Shown: positions 1-8,617 of the stretch, in pieces
Layout: each line of letters opens with the position of its first letter
Numbering within the stretch: the first letter of the stretch is position 1
Assembly (NCBI RefSeq): GCF_900155615.1
Contig: NZ_FUHT01000004.1
Span: 372,001 to 436,000 of the forward strand
Reading direction: 5' to 3'
From: Massiliimalia massiliensis
Lineage (GTDB): Bacteria > Bacillota > Clostridia > Oscillospirales > Ruminococcaceae
DNA length: 64,000 nucleotides
The notes under the pieces: model-generated
The model's database searches: none
What the model was told of the DNA's origin: nothing
Seen by the model: the letters and a program-made list of their open reading frames with translations, nothing else
Made by a program: the position numbers and the translations under genes

Positions 1-1
1 G

Positions 2-229
2 ATTGTTGTACCGCTTACTTCGATACAGAAGAAAAAAGCACAACCTACCCATGTAACCATTGACTGTGAGTTTTTAGAGAGTGAATCTACTCTGCTTTTG
101 GAACAGATTCGCACGATTGACAAAACACGATTGTCCGATTATCTCGGACAGATTTCCAAAGAAGATATGGGACGTGTCGAAACCGCAATGGCGGTTAGCC
201 TTGGATTCGGAGGTACAGACCATGACTGA
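2..229 (+). CDS. MazF/PemK-family toxin, C-terminal part (runs off left edge)
   Basis: The open frame enters at the left edge and gives about 75 residues ending in a TGA that overlaps the next start codon. It has the C-terminal pattern of MazF/PemK mRNA endoribonucleases: a VVPLTS-like strand, a central LLLEQIRTIDKTRL segment and a closing helix ending SLGF. MazF family members cut single-stranded mRNA and are usually paired with an antitoxin. The catalytic N-terminal half lies outside the window, so activity cannot be judged. The neighbours (SHOCT-like protein, three serine recombinases) place it in the accessory end of an integrative element. The family call is from motif recall. Confidence 0.65.
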   Translation: MVVPLTSIQKKKAQPTHVTIDCEFLESESTLLLEQIRTIDKTRLSDYLGQISKEDMGRVETAMAVSLGFGGTDHD

Positions 230-392
230 AAAAGAAAACGCCGCTGTTCAGAAAGCCTCTCTCTGTTACAGCATCAATATGCTTCGCCTTCTGCTGTCCA
301 TGCAGCTGATTACCGAGGAAGAATATAACCGTATCCTCTGCTACACAGCGGAGCATTACGATCCACAGAAAAAGATATGTCTTATCTCTTAA
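222..392 (+). CDS. Small SHOCT-like protein
   Basis: A 56-residue protein whose ATG overlaps the toxin stop codon, implying coupled translation. An upstream ATG at 81 in the same frame lacks a ribosome binding site and would run over the toxin gene, so the 222 start is preferred. The second half has the amphipathic pattern of SHOCT-type short domains: a hydrophobic helix (NMLRLLLSMQLITEEEYNRI) with the typical L-x-x-x-G/Q-x-I-T-x-E-E-Y/F spacing. SHOCT-like proteins are common just upstream of tandem recombinases in clostridial integrative elements; their function there is unknown. It could be the toxin partner, but no antitoxin DNA-binding fold is visible. Confidence 0.6.
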   Translation: MTEKENAAVQKASLCYSINMLRLLLSMQLITEEEYNRILCYTAEHYDPQKKICLIS

Positions 393-496
393 TTTTCGCC
401 ATATTCGCTGGATGTATGCGAACTCTTGTGGTATCTTTCGTGTTGCCGCAGGAAAAGCGGTAATACAAGCGGAATACCCGCAGGAAGGAGAAACGC

Positions 497-2032
497 ATGA
501 CAAAGACAATCACCGAACTGACCTCACAAAAACAAACCAACCGAATGATACGCCTTGCCCCCTATGCAAGGGTGTCAAGCAATTCTGAGGATCAGCTCCA
601 TTCCTTCGCAGCACAGGTCAGATACTACACCGACTATACAAGAAACCATCCTGGCTATACTTTAGTAGATGTTTATGCTGATGAAGGAATCACCGGCACT
701 TGCATGGAAAAGCGCGATGATTTCAACCGGCTGATCCGTGACTGCAAAAAAGGAAAAATCGACCGCATCATCACCAAGACCATTGCAAGGTTTGCCCGCA
801 ACTACACAGAATTACTGACCGTCACAAGAATGCTCCGCACAATGGGGATCAGCATCTACTTCGAGGAACAAGGCATTGACACCGAAACAATCGACCTTGA
901 AATGATGCTGACATTACCCGGCATCGCCGCACAAAAGGAATCGGAAACCATATCCGATAATATGCGGTGGAGCTACAAAAAGAGAATGGAAACCGGCGAA
1001 TTCAACTGCTGCCGAGCCGCCTATGGGTTTAAACTTACAGACGGCGAGCTTCGTATCAACGAAACGGAAGCAGAAGTGGTTCGCCGGATTTTTCATCTCT
1101 ATCTGCAAGGTTACGGCAAGCAAAGCATTGCCAATCTGTTAAATGAAGAAGGGGTGCCAAAGCGGTACGGGCAAAAAACATGGCACCTCTTCACCATCGA
1201 CTATATCCTCAACAACGAGCGATATATGGGTGACGCGCTGCTGCAAAAGAGCTACACCACCGAATGTATCCCTTTCAAGAAAAAACGGAACAAAGGCGAA
1301 GTAACTCAATACTATGTGGAGAACAGCAATCCGGCTATTGTCAGCCGGGAAACCTACATGGCAGCCAAAGAACTGCAAAGGAGCAAAACGGTGCGCTGCC
1401 CATCACAGCCGAATCGGTATCCACTCAGCAAGATGCTGAAATGTCCCGTCTGCGGACACAATTACCGCAGGCAGATCGTGAACGGCACAGCCTATTGGAT
1501 ATGCTCCTACAAATCCTCCGGCAGAACGCAATGCGCCTGCGACAGAGTCCGCGAAGTCACGGTCATGGCGGCCTTCAGCCGCATGAGCAGCAAGCTCGCT
1601 GACAATTGTGATGAACTGCTTGGCAGCTTTATCCGGCAGCTCGAAAAACTACAAAACCGTACTTGTACCTACGGTGAAAAAGTATATATGTTAAACCGCC
1701 AAATCGCAGATATCAATGCACAAATTCTTGTAATTACCCAACTGCATAAGAACGGTATCCTCAACAACGCCGAGTACGCAGAGCAATCAAGCGAGCTTGA
1801 CCGCAAGGTTACCGAACTGCGCTCGGAACGCCACCGTATTATGGCTGAGGATGAGGATGACGAGATTATTGAATCGCTGAAAGTCCTCAATGAAACCATG
1901 AGCGAATACAAGCCGACAGGCGCTTTTGACGAGGGACTGTTCGGGCAGATCGTAGAAAGCATCACGGTCATCAGCGGACAGAAGCTGAGCTTCCGGCTCG
2001 CGGGAGGGCTTGTCCTTACAGAAAAAATCTAA
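497..2032 (+). CDS. Large serine recombinase (first of three)
   Basis: A 511-residue large serine recombinase. The resolvase-type catalytic domain (about residues 18-165) has the nucleophile motif YARVSS with Ser27, and later the expected SRFARN-like (TIARFARN) and E-S-E-x-I-S-D-N motifs. A recombinase DNA-binding domain follows, then a zinc ribbon (CPVCG ... C ... C) and a coiled-coil C-terminus. These enzymes join att sites by double-strand cleavage with a covalent phosphoserine link and excise or insert mobile elements. The start has a strong AGGAAGGAG ribosome binding site. It is followed after 18 bp by the second recombinase gene, so the three form one operon. Confidence 0.93.
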   Translation: MTKTITELTSQKQTNRMIRLAPYARVSSNSEDQLHSFAAQVRYYTDYTRNHPGYTLVDVYADEGITGTCMEKRDDFNRLIRDCKKGKIDRIITKTIARFARNYTELLTVTRMLRTMGISIYFEEQGIDTETIDLEMMLTLPGIAAQKESETISDNMRWSYKKRMETGEFNCCRAAYGFKLTDGELRINETEAEVVRRIFHLYLQGYGKQSIANLLNEEGVPKRYGQKTWHLFTIDYILNNERYMGDALLQKSYTTECIPFKKKRNKGEVTQYYVENSNPAIVSRETYMAAKELQRSKTVRCPSQPNRYPLSKMLKCPVCGHNYRRQIVNGTAYWICSYKSSGRTQCACDRVREVTVMAAFSRMSSKLADNCDELLGSFIRQLEKLQNRTCTYGEKVYMLNRQIADINAQILVITQLHKNGILNNAEYAEQSSELDRKVTELRSERHRIMAEDEDDEIIESLKVLNETMSEYKPTGAFDEGLFGQIVESITVISGQKLSFRLAGGLVLTEKI

Positions 2033-2050
2033 CGGAAAGGAGCGCACTGC

Positions 2051-3037
2051 ATGAAAAAACGGAACATCTCTTTCGGATATCAATTTGAAAACGGTAAAAT
2101 CATCCGGCATCCTGCGGAAAGCCGAATTGTCAGCAACATATTTGAAGACTATCTGCAGGGCGGCTCGCTTCTGCAAATCGCCAAAAAGCTGAATGGCTGC
2201 GGTGCCGAATATATGCCCGGCGTCACCGGCTGGAACAAGGCGCGGCTGAAACGGATTGTGGAAGACGTCCGATACCTCGGTGATGAAACCTATCCGCCGA
2301 TTATAGATACAGACACCTTCAGCAAAGCACAGAAGATAAAAGCCGAGCGAAACACGCAGAAAGACATTGATCGAAGCGCCGACATCTATAGCTTAAATAT
2401 CCCTGTCTGCTGTGAGCAATGCGGCCAGCTTATGCGCCGTATGCATGACAGTCGAACCTCCTTCGGTGAAAAGTGGATTTGTCAGGGTTGCGGAGCCACC
2501 ATAAAGATCGGCGATGAAGAACTGCTGACCGCTGTCACCGAATGTCTGAACAAGGCAATCGCTGATACAAGACTGATCGATGTGCCGATCAAACAAAAGG
2601 AACCGTCCTCCTGTCTCCGACGATTGGAAAACGAAATCGGGCAACTACTGGACAGCTCTGAAATTGAAAAGGAAACACTGAAAAACAAAATATTTGAATG
2701 TGCCTCGCTCCGGTATTCTGAGATGGATACCACCGAGAGCGTGACAGAAATGCTGAAAGTGACCTTTGAGAAATCGGGGCCGCTTTCTCAATACAGCCAA
2801 GAGTTTACAGAACGCACCGTTACCGCTATCCTCTTGAACGGTGACGGAAACGTCAGCATCACATTAAAAAACGATCGCAAGATCGGAAAGGAGATCGCAA
2901 ATGGAACAGACTGCAGTAATGCCTCAAAAGAGAGTCCGCGCAATCCCGCCGACAATACAGCCGATCAACGTATACAGCACACAGTATATCACCAAGCGAG
3001 TGGCGGCCTACTGCCGCGTGTCAACCAAGCAGGATGA
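2051..3037 (+). CDS. Recombinase-family protein without catalytic domain (second of three)
   Basis: This 328-residue protein begins directly in the recombinase DNA-binding region (GYQFENGKI ... ILxDYLQGGSLLQIAKKLN ... VRYLGDE), followed by a zinc ribbon (CCEQCG ... CQGCG) and a helical tail. The N-terminal resolvase domain with the nucleophilic serine is absent, and no upstream in-frame extension supplies it, because the AGGAG site just before the ATG fixes the start. It presumably binds DNA or helps choose sites for its two catalytic neighbours; this is inference from its place in the operon. Its last 137 bases overlap the third recombinase in another frame. Confidence 0.85.
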   Translation: MKKRNISFGYQFENGKIIRHPAESRIVSNIFEDYLQGGSLLQIAKKLNGCGAEYMPGVTGWNKARLKRIVEDVRYLGDETYPPIIDTDTFSKAQKIKAERNTQKDIDRSADIYSLNIPVCCEQCGQLMRRMHDSRTSFGEKWICQGCGATIKIGDEELLTAVTECLNKAIADTRLIDVPIKQKEPSSCLRRLENEIGQLLDSSEIEKETLKNKIFECASLRYSEMDTTESVTEMLKVTFEKSGPLSQYSQEFTERTVTAILLNGDGNVSITLKNDRKIGKEIANGTDCSNASKESPRNPADNTADQRIQHTVYHQASGGLLPRVNQAG

Positions 3038-4544
3038 ACAGCTCAACAGCTACGAAAATCAGGTGAATCACTACACCGACCGCATCAACCGGGAAGCCGG
3101 ATGGAAGCTCGTAGGCATTTATGCCGACAAGGGGATCACCGGCACCAGCATGAAAAAGCGTGACGAATTCAAAAAGCTGATTCGGCAATGCAAACGCGGC
3201 AAGGTAGATATGATCATTGTCAAATCCATCAGCCGATTCGCACGAAACACACTCGAATGCATTTTGATAACCAGAAAACTGCGGGATATCAATGTGGATG
3301 TATATTTCGAGGAACAAAACCTACACAGCATCGAACCGTCCTCTGAGTTTTATATCGCGATATATGGTTCGATAGCTCAAAGCGAATCAGAGAACATCAG
3401 CCACAATGTGGCATGGGGCAAGGCACAAAGCGCCAAAGAAGGCAATGTGTTCATTGCCTACAAATCCTTTCTCGGATACCGCAAAGGCGCGGACGGCAAG
3501 CCGGAAATTGATCCCGAACAAGCCCAAACGGTACGGCTGATTTACAACGAATTTCTCGCAGGCAAAAGCCTGCAGCAGATTGCCAGTAACCTGACGGAAA
3601 CAGGCGTCCCCACACCGATGGGCAAAACAGTATGGCAGCCCGGCGTGGTGCAATCCATCCTATCCAATGAGAAATACAAGGGAGATGCACTTCTCGGAAA
3701 AACATACATCAAAGATTGTATCAGCAAAAAGGTCATCGTCAATGCCGGAGAGCGTACACGATACTATGTAGAAAATAATCATCCGGCAATCATCGATGAT
3801 GAAACCTTTGCACTTGCCCAAGAGGAACTCGCAAGACGCGCTTCAAAAAGAAAGGTCAAACAGATCGGCTCAACTACGGAGCAAGGCAAATACTGCGGCA
3901 AATATGCTCTCACCGAACTGCTTGTCTGTGGGGAATGCGGAACGCCATACCGCCGATGCACATGGACGGTAAACGGAAAAAAGCGAATCGTATGGCGATG
4001 TATCAGCCGTCTCGACTTCGGAAAGAAATACTGCCACCAATCCCCGACAATGGACGAAAAGCCACTTCAAGACGCCATTATGCAGGCGGTCATGAAAGTG
4101 GCACAGACGAATCCTCATGTACTGCAAACCCTCAAGATGCATATACAGATGGGGCTCGGCGGTGAAGCCGGTGAGGACGAAAGCATGGATATCCAAATCC
4201 GAATCGCACAAATCGACAAGAAATTCAAGGACATCCTAAACAGCGTAACCGCCGAAAATCAGCAGAGCCTGCTCACTGATCCTCGCATCGGAGAACTCAT
4301 GAGCGAAAAGAGAATACTTGAAAACCGACTTGCCGAGTATGCTGCTGCCGAGCAAAAACGAGCCGATACAGAGTCAAGGCTGGCCAACCTATACACCATA
4401 CTCGAAGGAATGAAAAATCATCCGATGGAGTATGATGACAGGATGATACGAAAAATACTGCGGTGCGTAGTGGTACAAACCAAACAGCGCATCAAAGTGA
4501 TTTTTATAGACGGGCTCGAAATGGAAGTGGAGGTGGAGCAATGA
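2901..4544 (+). CDS. Large serine recombinase (third of three)
   Basis: A 547-residue catalytic large serine recombinase. Ser41 lies in the YCRVST motif, with SRFARN and S-E-S-E-N-I-S further on, a recombinase domain, a zinc ribbon (CGECGTPYRRC ... C) and a long helical C-terminus. It starts inside the end of the preceding gene after a GGAAAGGAGATC site, so translation is probably coupled. The stop codon lies about 30 bp from a tRNA-like 3' fragment at 4571, which fits the usual arrangement in which the last recombinase gene abuts the element's end. Together with the other two it is the likely integration/excision machinery. Confidence 0.93.
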   Translation: MEQTAVMPQKRVRAIPPTIQPINVYSTQYITKRVAAYCRVSTKQDEQLNSYENQVNHYTDRINREAGWKLVGIYADKGITGTSMKKRDEFKKLIRQCKRGKVDMIIVKSISRFARNTLECILITRKLRDINVDVYFEEQNLHSIEPSSEFYIAIYGSIAQSESENISHNVAWGKAQSAKEGNVFIAYKSFLGYRKGADGKPEIDPEQAQTVRLIYNEFLAGKSLQQIASNLTETGVPTPMGKTVWQPGVVQSILSNEKYKGDALLGKTYIKDCISKKVIVNAGERTRYYVENNHPAIIDDETFALAQEELARRASKRKVKQIGSTTEQGKYCGKYALTELLVCGECGTPYRRCTWTVNGKKRIVWRCISRLDFGKKYCHQSPTMDEKPLQDAIMQAVMKVAQTNPHVLQTLKMHIQMGLGGEAGEDESMDIQIRIAQIDKKFKDILNSVTAENQQSLLTDPRIGELMSEKRILENRLAEYAAAEQKRADTESRLANLYTILEGMKNHPMEYDDRMIRKILRCVVVQTKQRIKVIFIDGLEMEVEVEQ

Positions 4545-4570
4545 AATTGGACAGGGGGTTCAAGATCAAG

Positions 4571-4596
4571 AGTTCAAATCCCACCTCCGAAATGCC
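4571..4596 (+). other. tRNA 3'-end fragment, probable attachment site
   Basis: The sequence reads like the T-loop (TTCAAAT), T-stem 3' strand (CCCAC), acceptor 3' strand and a terminal CCA-like end of a tRNA, but the 5' T-stem and the rest of the tRNA are missing. It lies between the last recombinase gene and the remnant of a phage integrase that points toward it. This is where an att site formed by insertion into a tRNA 3' end is expected. Which of the two elements made it cannot be decided here. Confidence 0.5.
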
Positions 4597-4620
4597 AAAA
4601 ATATCTTTTTCATGTGGCTT

Positions 4621-4665
4621 AGACAAATGTTAAAGAATCGCCTTAAATAGGCGGTTCTTTTCTTT
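4621..4665 (+). terminator. Hairpin with T tract after the tRNA fragment
   Basis: A short GAATCGCC / GGCGGTTC inverted repeat around TTAAATA is followed by TTTTCTTTT. It would terminate plus-strand transcription past the tRNA remnant and may be the original tRNA terminator. Confidence 0.5.
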
Positions 4666-4677
4666 TATCCCCCAATT

Positions 4678-5268
4678 TTATTTAATTTTATCTAGAATAC
4701 TAATTGCGCGTTCTTCTTCTCTGGGACATAAATGACTGTAGGTATTTCAGGTGATTTCAATTTTTGAGTGTCCTAAACGTCAGGCAATCTCTTGTATATT
4801 GATCCCTTGGTGAATTTTTGGGAATATACTCCATTTTGACGGCATAGTTTAGCATGGCACGAAAAGTCGTAAAGCTATTCTTTTTTGTAATTATCGATCA
4901 ATCCCGGGCGGCAATATCATTTTTCCAACTTTGCAATACTGAAACGCTAAGCCGATTCAGGCGTGTGTCTTTGAAGGCGGGCAAAACATCCCGGCGCAAA
5001 ATTTGCTCTACTTTGTCCAGTGCGCTTTCCCGCACCTCATGGAATTTCATCTTGATAGATTCGTCAAACAGTTTTTGAACTGTGATTTTTTTAGCGGGAG
5101 ACTGATCTTTTATCTCGGATTTTAATTTGGTCTCAAGATCATTTGCCTCAGCCAATCCATAGGCGACACGTTCTATTTGTGTGCTTTGCCATCACTGTCA
5201 GTATAGTTGAGGCGCACGCGGTAACGTTGTTTTCCATCCTTTTTTCCGCCCGATTTTTGAATTGGCAT
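4678..5268 (-). pseudogene. Phage tyrosine integrase remnant
   Basis: Reading the minus strand from an ATG at 5268 (after an AAGGGTG site) gives an Arm-type DNA-binding start (QKSGGKKDGKQRYRVRLNY), then a frameshift, then a core-binding (SAM-like) domain with LRRDVLPAFKDTRLNRLS. After two in-frame stops the frame resumes with the integrase C-terminus, recognisable by RLGHSKIEIT and NTYSHL, and ends in TAA at 4678. The middle of the catalytic domain is deleted. It cannot make an active integrase. Its position beside the tRNA fragment suggests it once integrated this prophage there. Confidence 0.8.
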
Positions 5269-5378
5269 AGTATCACCCTTTTAGAAAGTTATACCCGGTG
5301 AGAAATCACCGGGATTTTCTATTTATATAGTCTCAGCACTTTCAACTGACATAGATTGATAATACTGCTCTGCAAGTA

Positions 5379-5831
5379 ATGTATGACGCGTTAAGCGTTC
5401 CGGACATAAACCTGGAATCGATGAAATCCATCGTTACCTCCGGGAAGGCAATGAAAGCGGTTTACTGGCCTTTGATCTGCCGGTGTGAGGAAAAGATGAC
5501 CGCCTGGAAGCCGGCGCTCAACTGGCTGAGCGAGTTGATCCTTTACGCGGCTGAGGTGTTCCCGGAACTGAAAAAAGAATACGGAGAGTTCGCTGCCGCC
5601 GAGCATATCGTCATGATTGATAACCAGTACCCATTGCCGGAGGATGAGGACGAAGAACGCACCCTGGACATGCAGGAGGTAACAAACCAGACGCGTTCCA
5701 GAAAGTCCTACCTGATGAAGTGGGGAGGAACAGCGCGGCAGGGCATGACAGCCGATGAAGCCGACGAGGAGCTTTCCCAGATGGCAAAGGAACGCGAAAT
5801 GCTGGAGGATAGCTTTGAGGGTGATATCTAA
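5379..5831 (+). pseudogene. Phage portal protein, C-terminal fragment
   Basis: A 150-residue frame with the character of the C-terminal third of an SPP1 gp6-type portal protein: helical segment, acidic stretch (PEDEDEERTLD) and a tail ending in an E/D-rich helix. It lies directly upstream of the head-morphogenesis gene, with a 1-base overlap of stop and start, the normal gene order in SPP1-like phages. A full portal is about three times longer. The 5' part is gone and the join with the integrase remnant lies near 5340. No ribosome binding site precedes the first ATG. Confidence 0.65.
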
Positions 5832-7303
5832 TGCCTTACGGACATGTAAAGCAGTACCGCGACCTGGTGCGGGAAGCGCAGAAAAAGCGGATCAGGATTA
5901 CAAAGGAGCAGCAGAAGGAAATCAGAAAGCTTTATGGAGAGATCGCGGCCGACCTTTCCTCCCGGCTGTCCCGTCATTCGGATCAAACGCTGACCTATCG
6001 CTGGCTCAAGGACTATGCAAAGGAACTCAGGCGCGAAAGCAGGGGAGTTTACAGGGTGATTCGAGACTTGGTACAAAATACCATGCTGGAGACAGCAAAC
6101 GCTGTTACAGGCGCGGAATCGGCGTTCTGGAGCGGGCTTGTCCCGGAGCTGTCGGAACGGTTTGCCGATGTGTTTTCCAAAATCCCCGACAGTGTTGTCA
6201 ACGAGCTTTTAAGCGGCGGGGTCTACAGGGACTTTACCGGCCTGTCGGAACGAATCTGGAACTATCAGGGAAAGTTTAACAGGGATATCCAGTACGTCAT
6301 TAACCAGGGGATCGTTGCAAAGAAACCGGCGTATGACCTGGCGAAGGATTTAGAGATTTACCTGAATCCAAAGGCAGCGAAACCGTTCGACTGGTCAAGG
6401 GTTTATCCGGGGATACATAAGACGGTAGACTACAACGCCCAGAGGCTGGCGCGAACCGGCGTGACCCATGCCTATCAGATGTCGTTTCAGCGAAGCACGA
6501 GGGAGAATCCCTTTATTGAAAAGTACAAATGGCTGTCCTCCAACAGCGGGCGGAGCTGCGAGCTGTGCCGGCAGAGGAACGGACGGCTGTTTGAAAAGGA
6601 CGAGCTTCCCTTAGACCACCCGAACGGGATGTGTACGGTAATTGCGGTGATCCCGAAAAGCTATGAACAGATAGCGGATGAACTGGCTGACTGGGCGAAC
6701 GGGAAAGAGAATCCGGGGATTGACAGGTGGCTGGAAAGTGGTAAAATATCGGTAAAAGCATCTGGAAATAATTTTAAAAAAGATTTTTCTGCAGATCTGA
6801 AATATTTAACCAGCAAGGACTATCAAAATAAATTTAGAGGCTTGACTGCCAGCCGAAAAGTTGACAAAAAGCTATATCAGTATACTAGTGCGGTTATCAA
6901 AGAAAATAACGGAAAGGCAACCGAAACGATTGTATTTCTCGATTCGAAAACAGGAAAAAGACTATCCGTAGTTAGGACAGGAGATTATGGGGGAGATGAT
7001 ATTTATTTGCCCGATACAAATGGAAAACTAATTTTGACACACAACCACAGTGCGAGCGATTCTTTCAGTATAGAAGATATTGAGTCATTAAATCTGATCG
7101 ATGATCTGGAAATGATAGTTGCCGGAGGGCATGACGGTACGGTGTATACTCTGAGAATAGGAGAGGAAACACGTTTAGAAGGCTTTGACCTGGAACATGC
7201 AAAATTGCAATGGCAGCGTTACTATAGGACAAATGGAAGAAACGCTCATATGGCGACTGAAAAGCTTGCAGAAGAGTATGGATGGGAGTATAAGGTAAGA
7301 TGA
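5831..7303 (+). CDS. MuF/SPP1 gp7-type head protein with C-terminal JAB-like toxin-type domain
   Basis: A 490-residue protein. Residues about 1-290 form a phage head-morphogenesis (Mu gpF/SPP1 gp7) domain, with the CELC pair near 243 and an HPNGMC motif near 262. After a short linker, about residues 310-490 form a distinct C-terminal module with THNHSASDSFS, then D and a GGHDGTVYTL strand near 400-430. This recalls the H-x-H-P-S-x-D arrangement of JAB/RadC-like metalloenzymes, with the proline missing. MuF proteins with swappable C-terminal toxins are known from temperate phages of Firmicutes. The module's base composition is more AT-rich than the head domain, which fits an exchangeable cassette. 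The next gene overlaps by 4 bases, as immunity genes often do. The enzymatic activity is inference. Confidence 0.75.
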   Translation: MPYGHVKQYRDLVREAQKKRIRITKEQQKEIRKLYGEIAADLSSRLSRHSDQTLTYRWLKDYAKELRRESRGVYRVIRDLVQNTMLETANAVTGAESAFWSGLVPELSERFADVFSKIPDSVVNELLSGGVYRDFTGLSERIWNYQGKFNRDIQYVINQGIVAKKPAYDLAKDLEIYLNPKAAKPFDWSRVYPGIHKTVDYNAQRLARTGVTHAYQMSFQRSTRENPFIEKYKWLSSNSGRSCELCRQRNGRLFEKDELPLDHPNGMCTVIAVIPKSYEQIADELADWANGKENPGIDRWLESGKISVKASGNNFKKDFSADLKYLTSKDYQNKFRGLTASRKVDKKLYQYTSAVIKENNGKATETIVFLDSKTGKRLSVVRTGDYGGDDIYLPDTNGKLILTHNHSASDSFSIEDIESLNLIDDLEMIVAGGHDGTVYTLRIGEETRLEGFDLEHAKLQWQRYYRTNGRNAHMATEKLAEEYGWEYKVR

Positions 7304-7662
7304 GTGACTTTGTAAAAAACATCTCACAATGGATTTATTATGCGGAGCCAGGAACAGAAAAGCTGTATCAATATGACACTGCCAAAATACGAAAAGACGC
7401 GCCCAAAGCTGCAGTTCAAGCATTTGAAGCGTGGAAGAAAAAAATGCAGCAGCGGAATAGAAGTGGGAAAAAATATATTTGCATATATGATAAGCCTTTT
7501 CATGAAAGGACATTGGAAGAGGAAGTATGCTGGAATTTAAACGCATGTGGAAATGTTAGAACCAGATTGATCTGCTTATTACAAAAAGAGCGGGAAGATC
7601 TAAAAGGCGGCGCATCGCAGACAGTGGAACATTATTTTGATGAGATGCTTTCAGAGTTTTAA
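7300..7662 (+). CDS. Putative immunity protein for the MuF C-terminal domain
   Basis: A 120-residue cytoplasmic protein with no signal peptide or membrane segment. Its ATG overlaps the MuF stop codon (ATGA), so the two are translationally coupled. It is lysine- and aromatic-rich, with a central acidic helix (ERTLEEEVCWNLN). I do not recognise a family. A small, AT-rich gene directly after a MuF toxin-type module is the classic place for the cognate immunity protein, and that is the only basis for the call. An alternative is an ordinary phage accessory gene. Confidence 0.5.
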   Translation: MSDFVKNISQWIYYAEPGTEKLYQYDTAKIRKDAPKAAVQAFEAWKKKMQQRNRSGKKYICIYDKPFHERTLEEEVCWNLNACGNVRTRLICLLQKEREDLKGGASQTVEHYFDEMLSEF

Positions 7663-7691
7663 AGCCTGCCTTTTGGGGTCGGAGGATTAAC

Positions 7692-7931
7692 ATGGAAAAC
7701 AAATATTTGAAAAACGCATTTCAATCTGGAACCGAGTTTGACGGAGACCCGTATCATGACATGATCTTTAGTCCCGTTTGCAATGGCTGCAAACATCTTC
7801 TTCCCGGAATGTATTTATGCGAGGCGTTCCTGGATGGGATACCTCCTGAAATTTGGATTGGAAAAACAGATCATAGTAAGCCGTATCCGGGAGATCGGGG
7901 GATTCGATTTGAAAAGGGAAGAGACACATAA
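7692..7931 (+). CDS. Small cysteine-containing conserved phage-type protein
   Basis: A 79-residue protein after a GGAGG site. It has a compact pattern of C-x-x-C-x-H, then C-x-A-F-x-x-G-I-P-x-x-I, H, P and G-D-x-G-I-x-F, resembling small conserved proteins that I have seen among phage and toxin-immunity cassettes of Clostridia, without an assigned function. The cysteines at residues about 34, 37 and 47 and the histidines could bind a metal. It may be an additional (orphan) immunity protein of the MuF cassette; this is speculative. Confidence 0.55.
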   Translation: MENKYLKNAFQSGTEFDGDPYHDMIFSPVCNGCKHLLPGMYLCEAFLDGIPPEIWIGKTDHSKPYPGDRGIRFEKGRDT

Positions 7932-8073
7932 AAAAATTTTATATGTTCACGATTTTGACCCTGCCAAAGAGTATCCGCCGGGAACTGAGTTTGTATTGAA
8001 CGATGATATGTCGTGGATATTGGACGATTTAAAAAAAGAGATGGAAAAAGAGGGTGAAAATAATGACGATTGA
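7909..8073 (+). CDS. Small acidic protein, probable TTG start
   Basis: A 54-residue frame overlapping the end of the preceding gene. A TTG at 7909 after a GATCGGGGG stretch is the best start; the ATG further upstream at 7783 would force a long overlap. The product has KKILYVHDF, a PPGTEFV turn and a strongly acidic/basic helical tail (DDLKKEMEKEGENNDD). No family is recognised. It sits between two small phage-type genes and overlaps the next start by 11 bases, so it is likely cotranslated with them. Confidence 0.4.
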   Translation: MKREETHKKILYVHDFDPAKEYPPGTEFVLNDDMSWILDDLKKEMEKEGENNDD

Positions 8074-8443
8074 CACAAAACATCAAGTACTGTATGCTTT
8101 GTATTCTGAATATCAAAAAGATGTTCCAGATATGGAAACTGTACATGCCGAGGTGTTAGACTTAAAAGTAGTTGTGTTTAATGCGGCTTTGTTAAAACTG
8201 CAAAACGAAGGATATATACAAGGTTTTGATTGGCGGCCTCCGGAAACAATGGACGCTCGTAAAATTATCTCTTCATATAGAAAAAACATCTATCTTACCA
8301 GAAAAGGAGTAGAGTATGTAGAGAAACTGGCAAGTATCGACGAGAGTATGCCTTCGCGCAAAAAAATTGCCGAACTCGCAAAGCAAGTTGGGTTATTCGG
8401 AATGGATATCCTAAAATCATTTATCCTATCACAAATTACTTAA
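8063..8443 (+). CDS. YjcQ-like winged-helix phage protein
   Basis: A 126-residue protein starting at the ATG at 8063 after an AGGGTGAAAA site. It has a winged-helix look: an N-terminal helix, a recognition-like helix (VVVFNAALLKLQNEGYIQG) and a wing leading to NIYLTRKGVEYVEKL. This resembles the YjcQ family found in Bacillus and phages. The role is unknown; a regulator or toxin-associated protein is possible. It is the last gene before a terminator at 8443. Confidence 0.6.
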   Translation: MTIDTKHQVLYALYSEYQKDVPDMETVHAEVLDLKVVVFNAALLKLQNEGYIQGFDWRPPETMDARKIISSYRKNIYLTRKGVEYVEKLASIDESMPSRKKIAELAKQVGLFGMDILKSFILSQIT

Positions 8444-8466
8444 CCGCCTATTAAGGCGGTATTTTT
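8443..8466 (+). terminator. Terminator after the MuF cassette
   Basis: ACCGCCT / AGGCGGT hairpin with a 4-base loop followed by ATTTTT. It closes the toxin/immunity-like operon. Confidence 0.75.
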
Positions 8467-8486
8467 ATGCCCAAATTCAATAAATC

Positions 8487-8519
8487 AAGACACGAAGCGA
8501 AAGCCTAGTGTCTTTTTTT
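8487..8519 (+). terminator. Second hairpin with T7 tract
   Basis: AAGACAC / GTGTCTT stem with a GAAGCGAAAGCCTA loop and a run of seven T. In intact phages such a hairpin can lie upstream of the scaffold/capsid genes; here it precedes the truncated scaffold gene at 8618. Confidence 0.6.
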
Positions 8520-8617
8520 ATACCCATTTTTAAAAATGACCGGCCCGGCGTCGTTAATCCACGGGACAGCGGAGGAACGGAACCTCGTTAAAAACGTGTA
8601 GCTGAGAAAGGACACAG

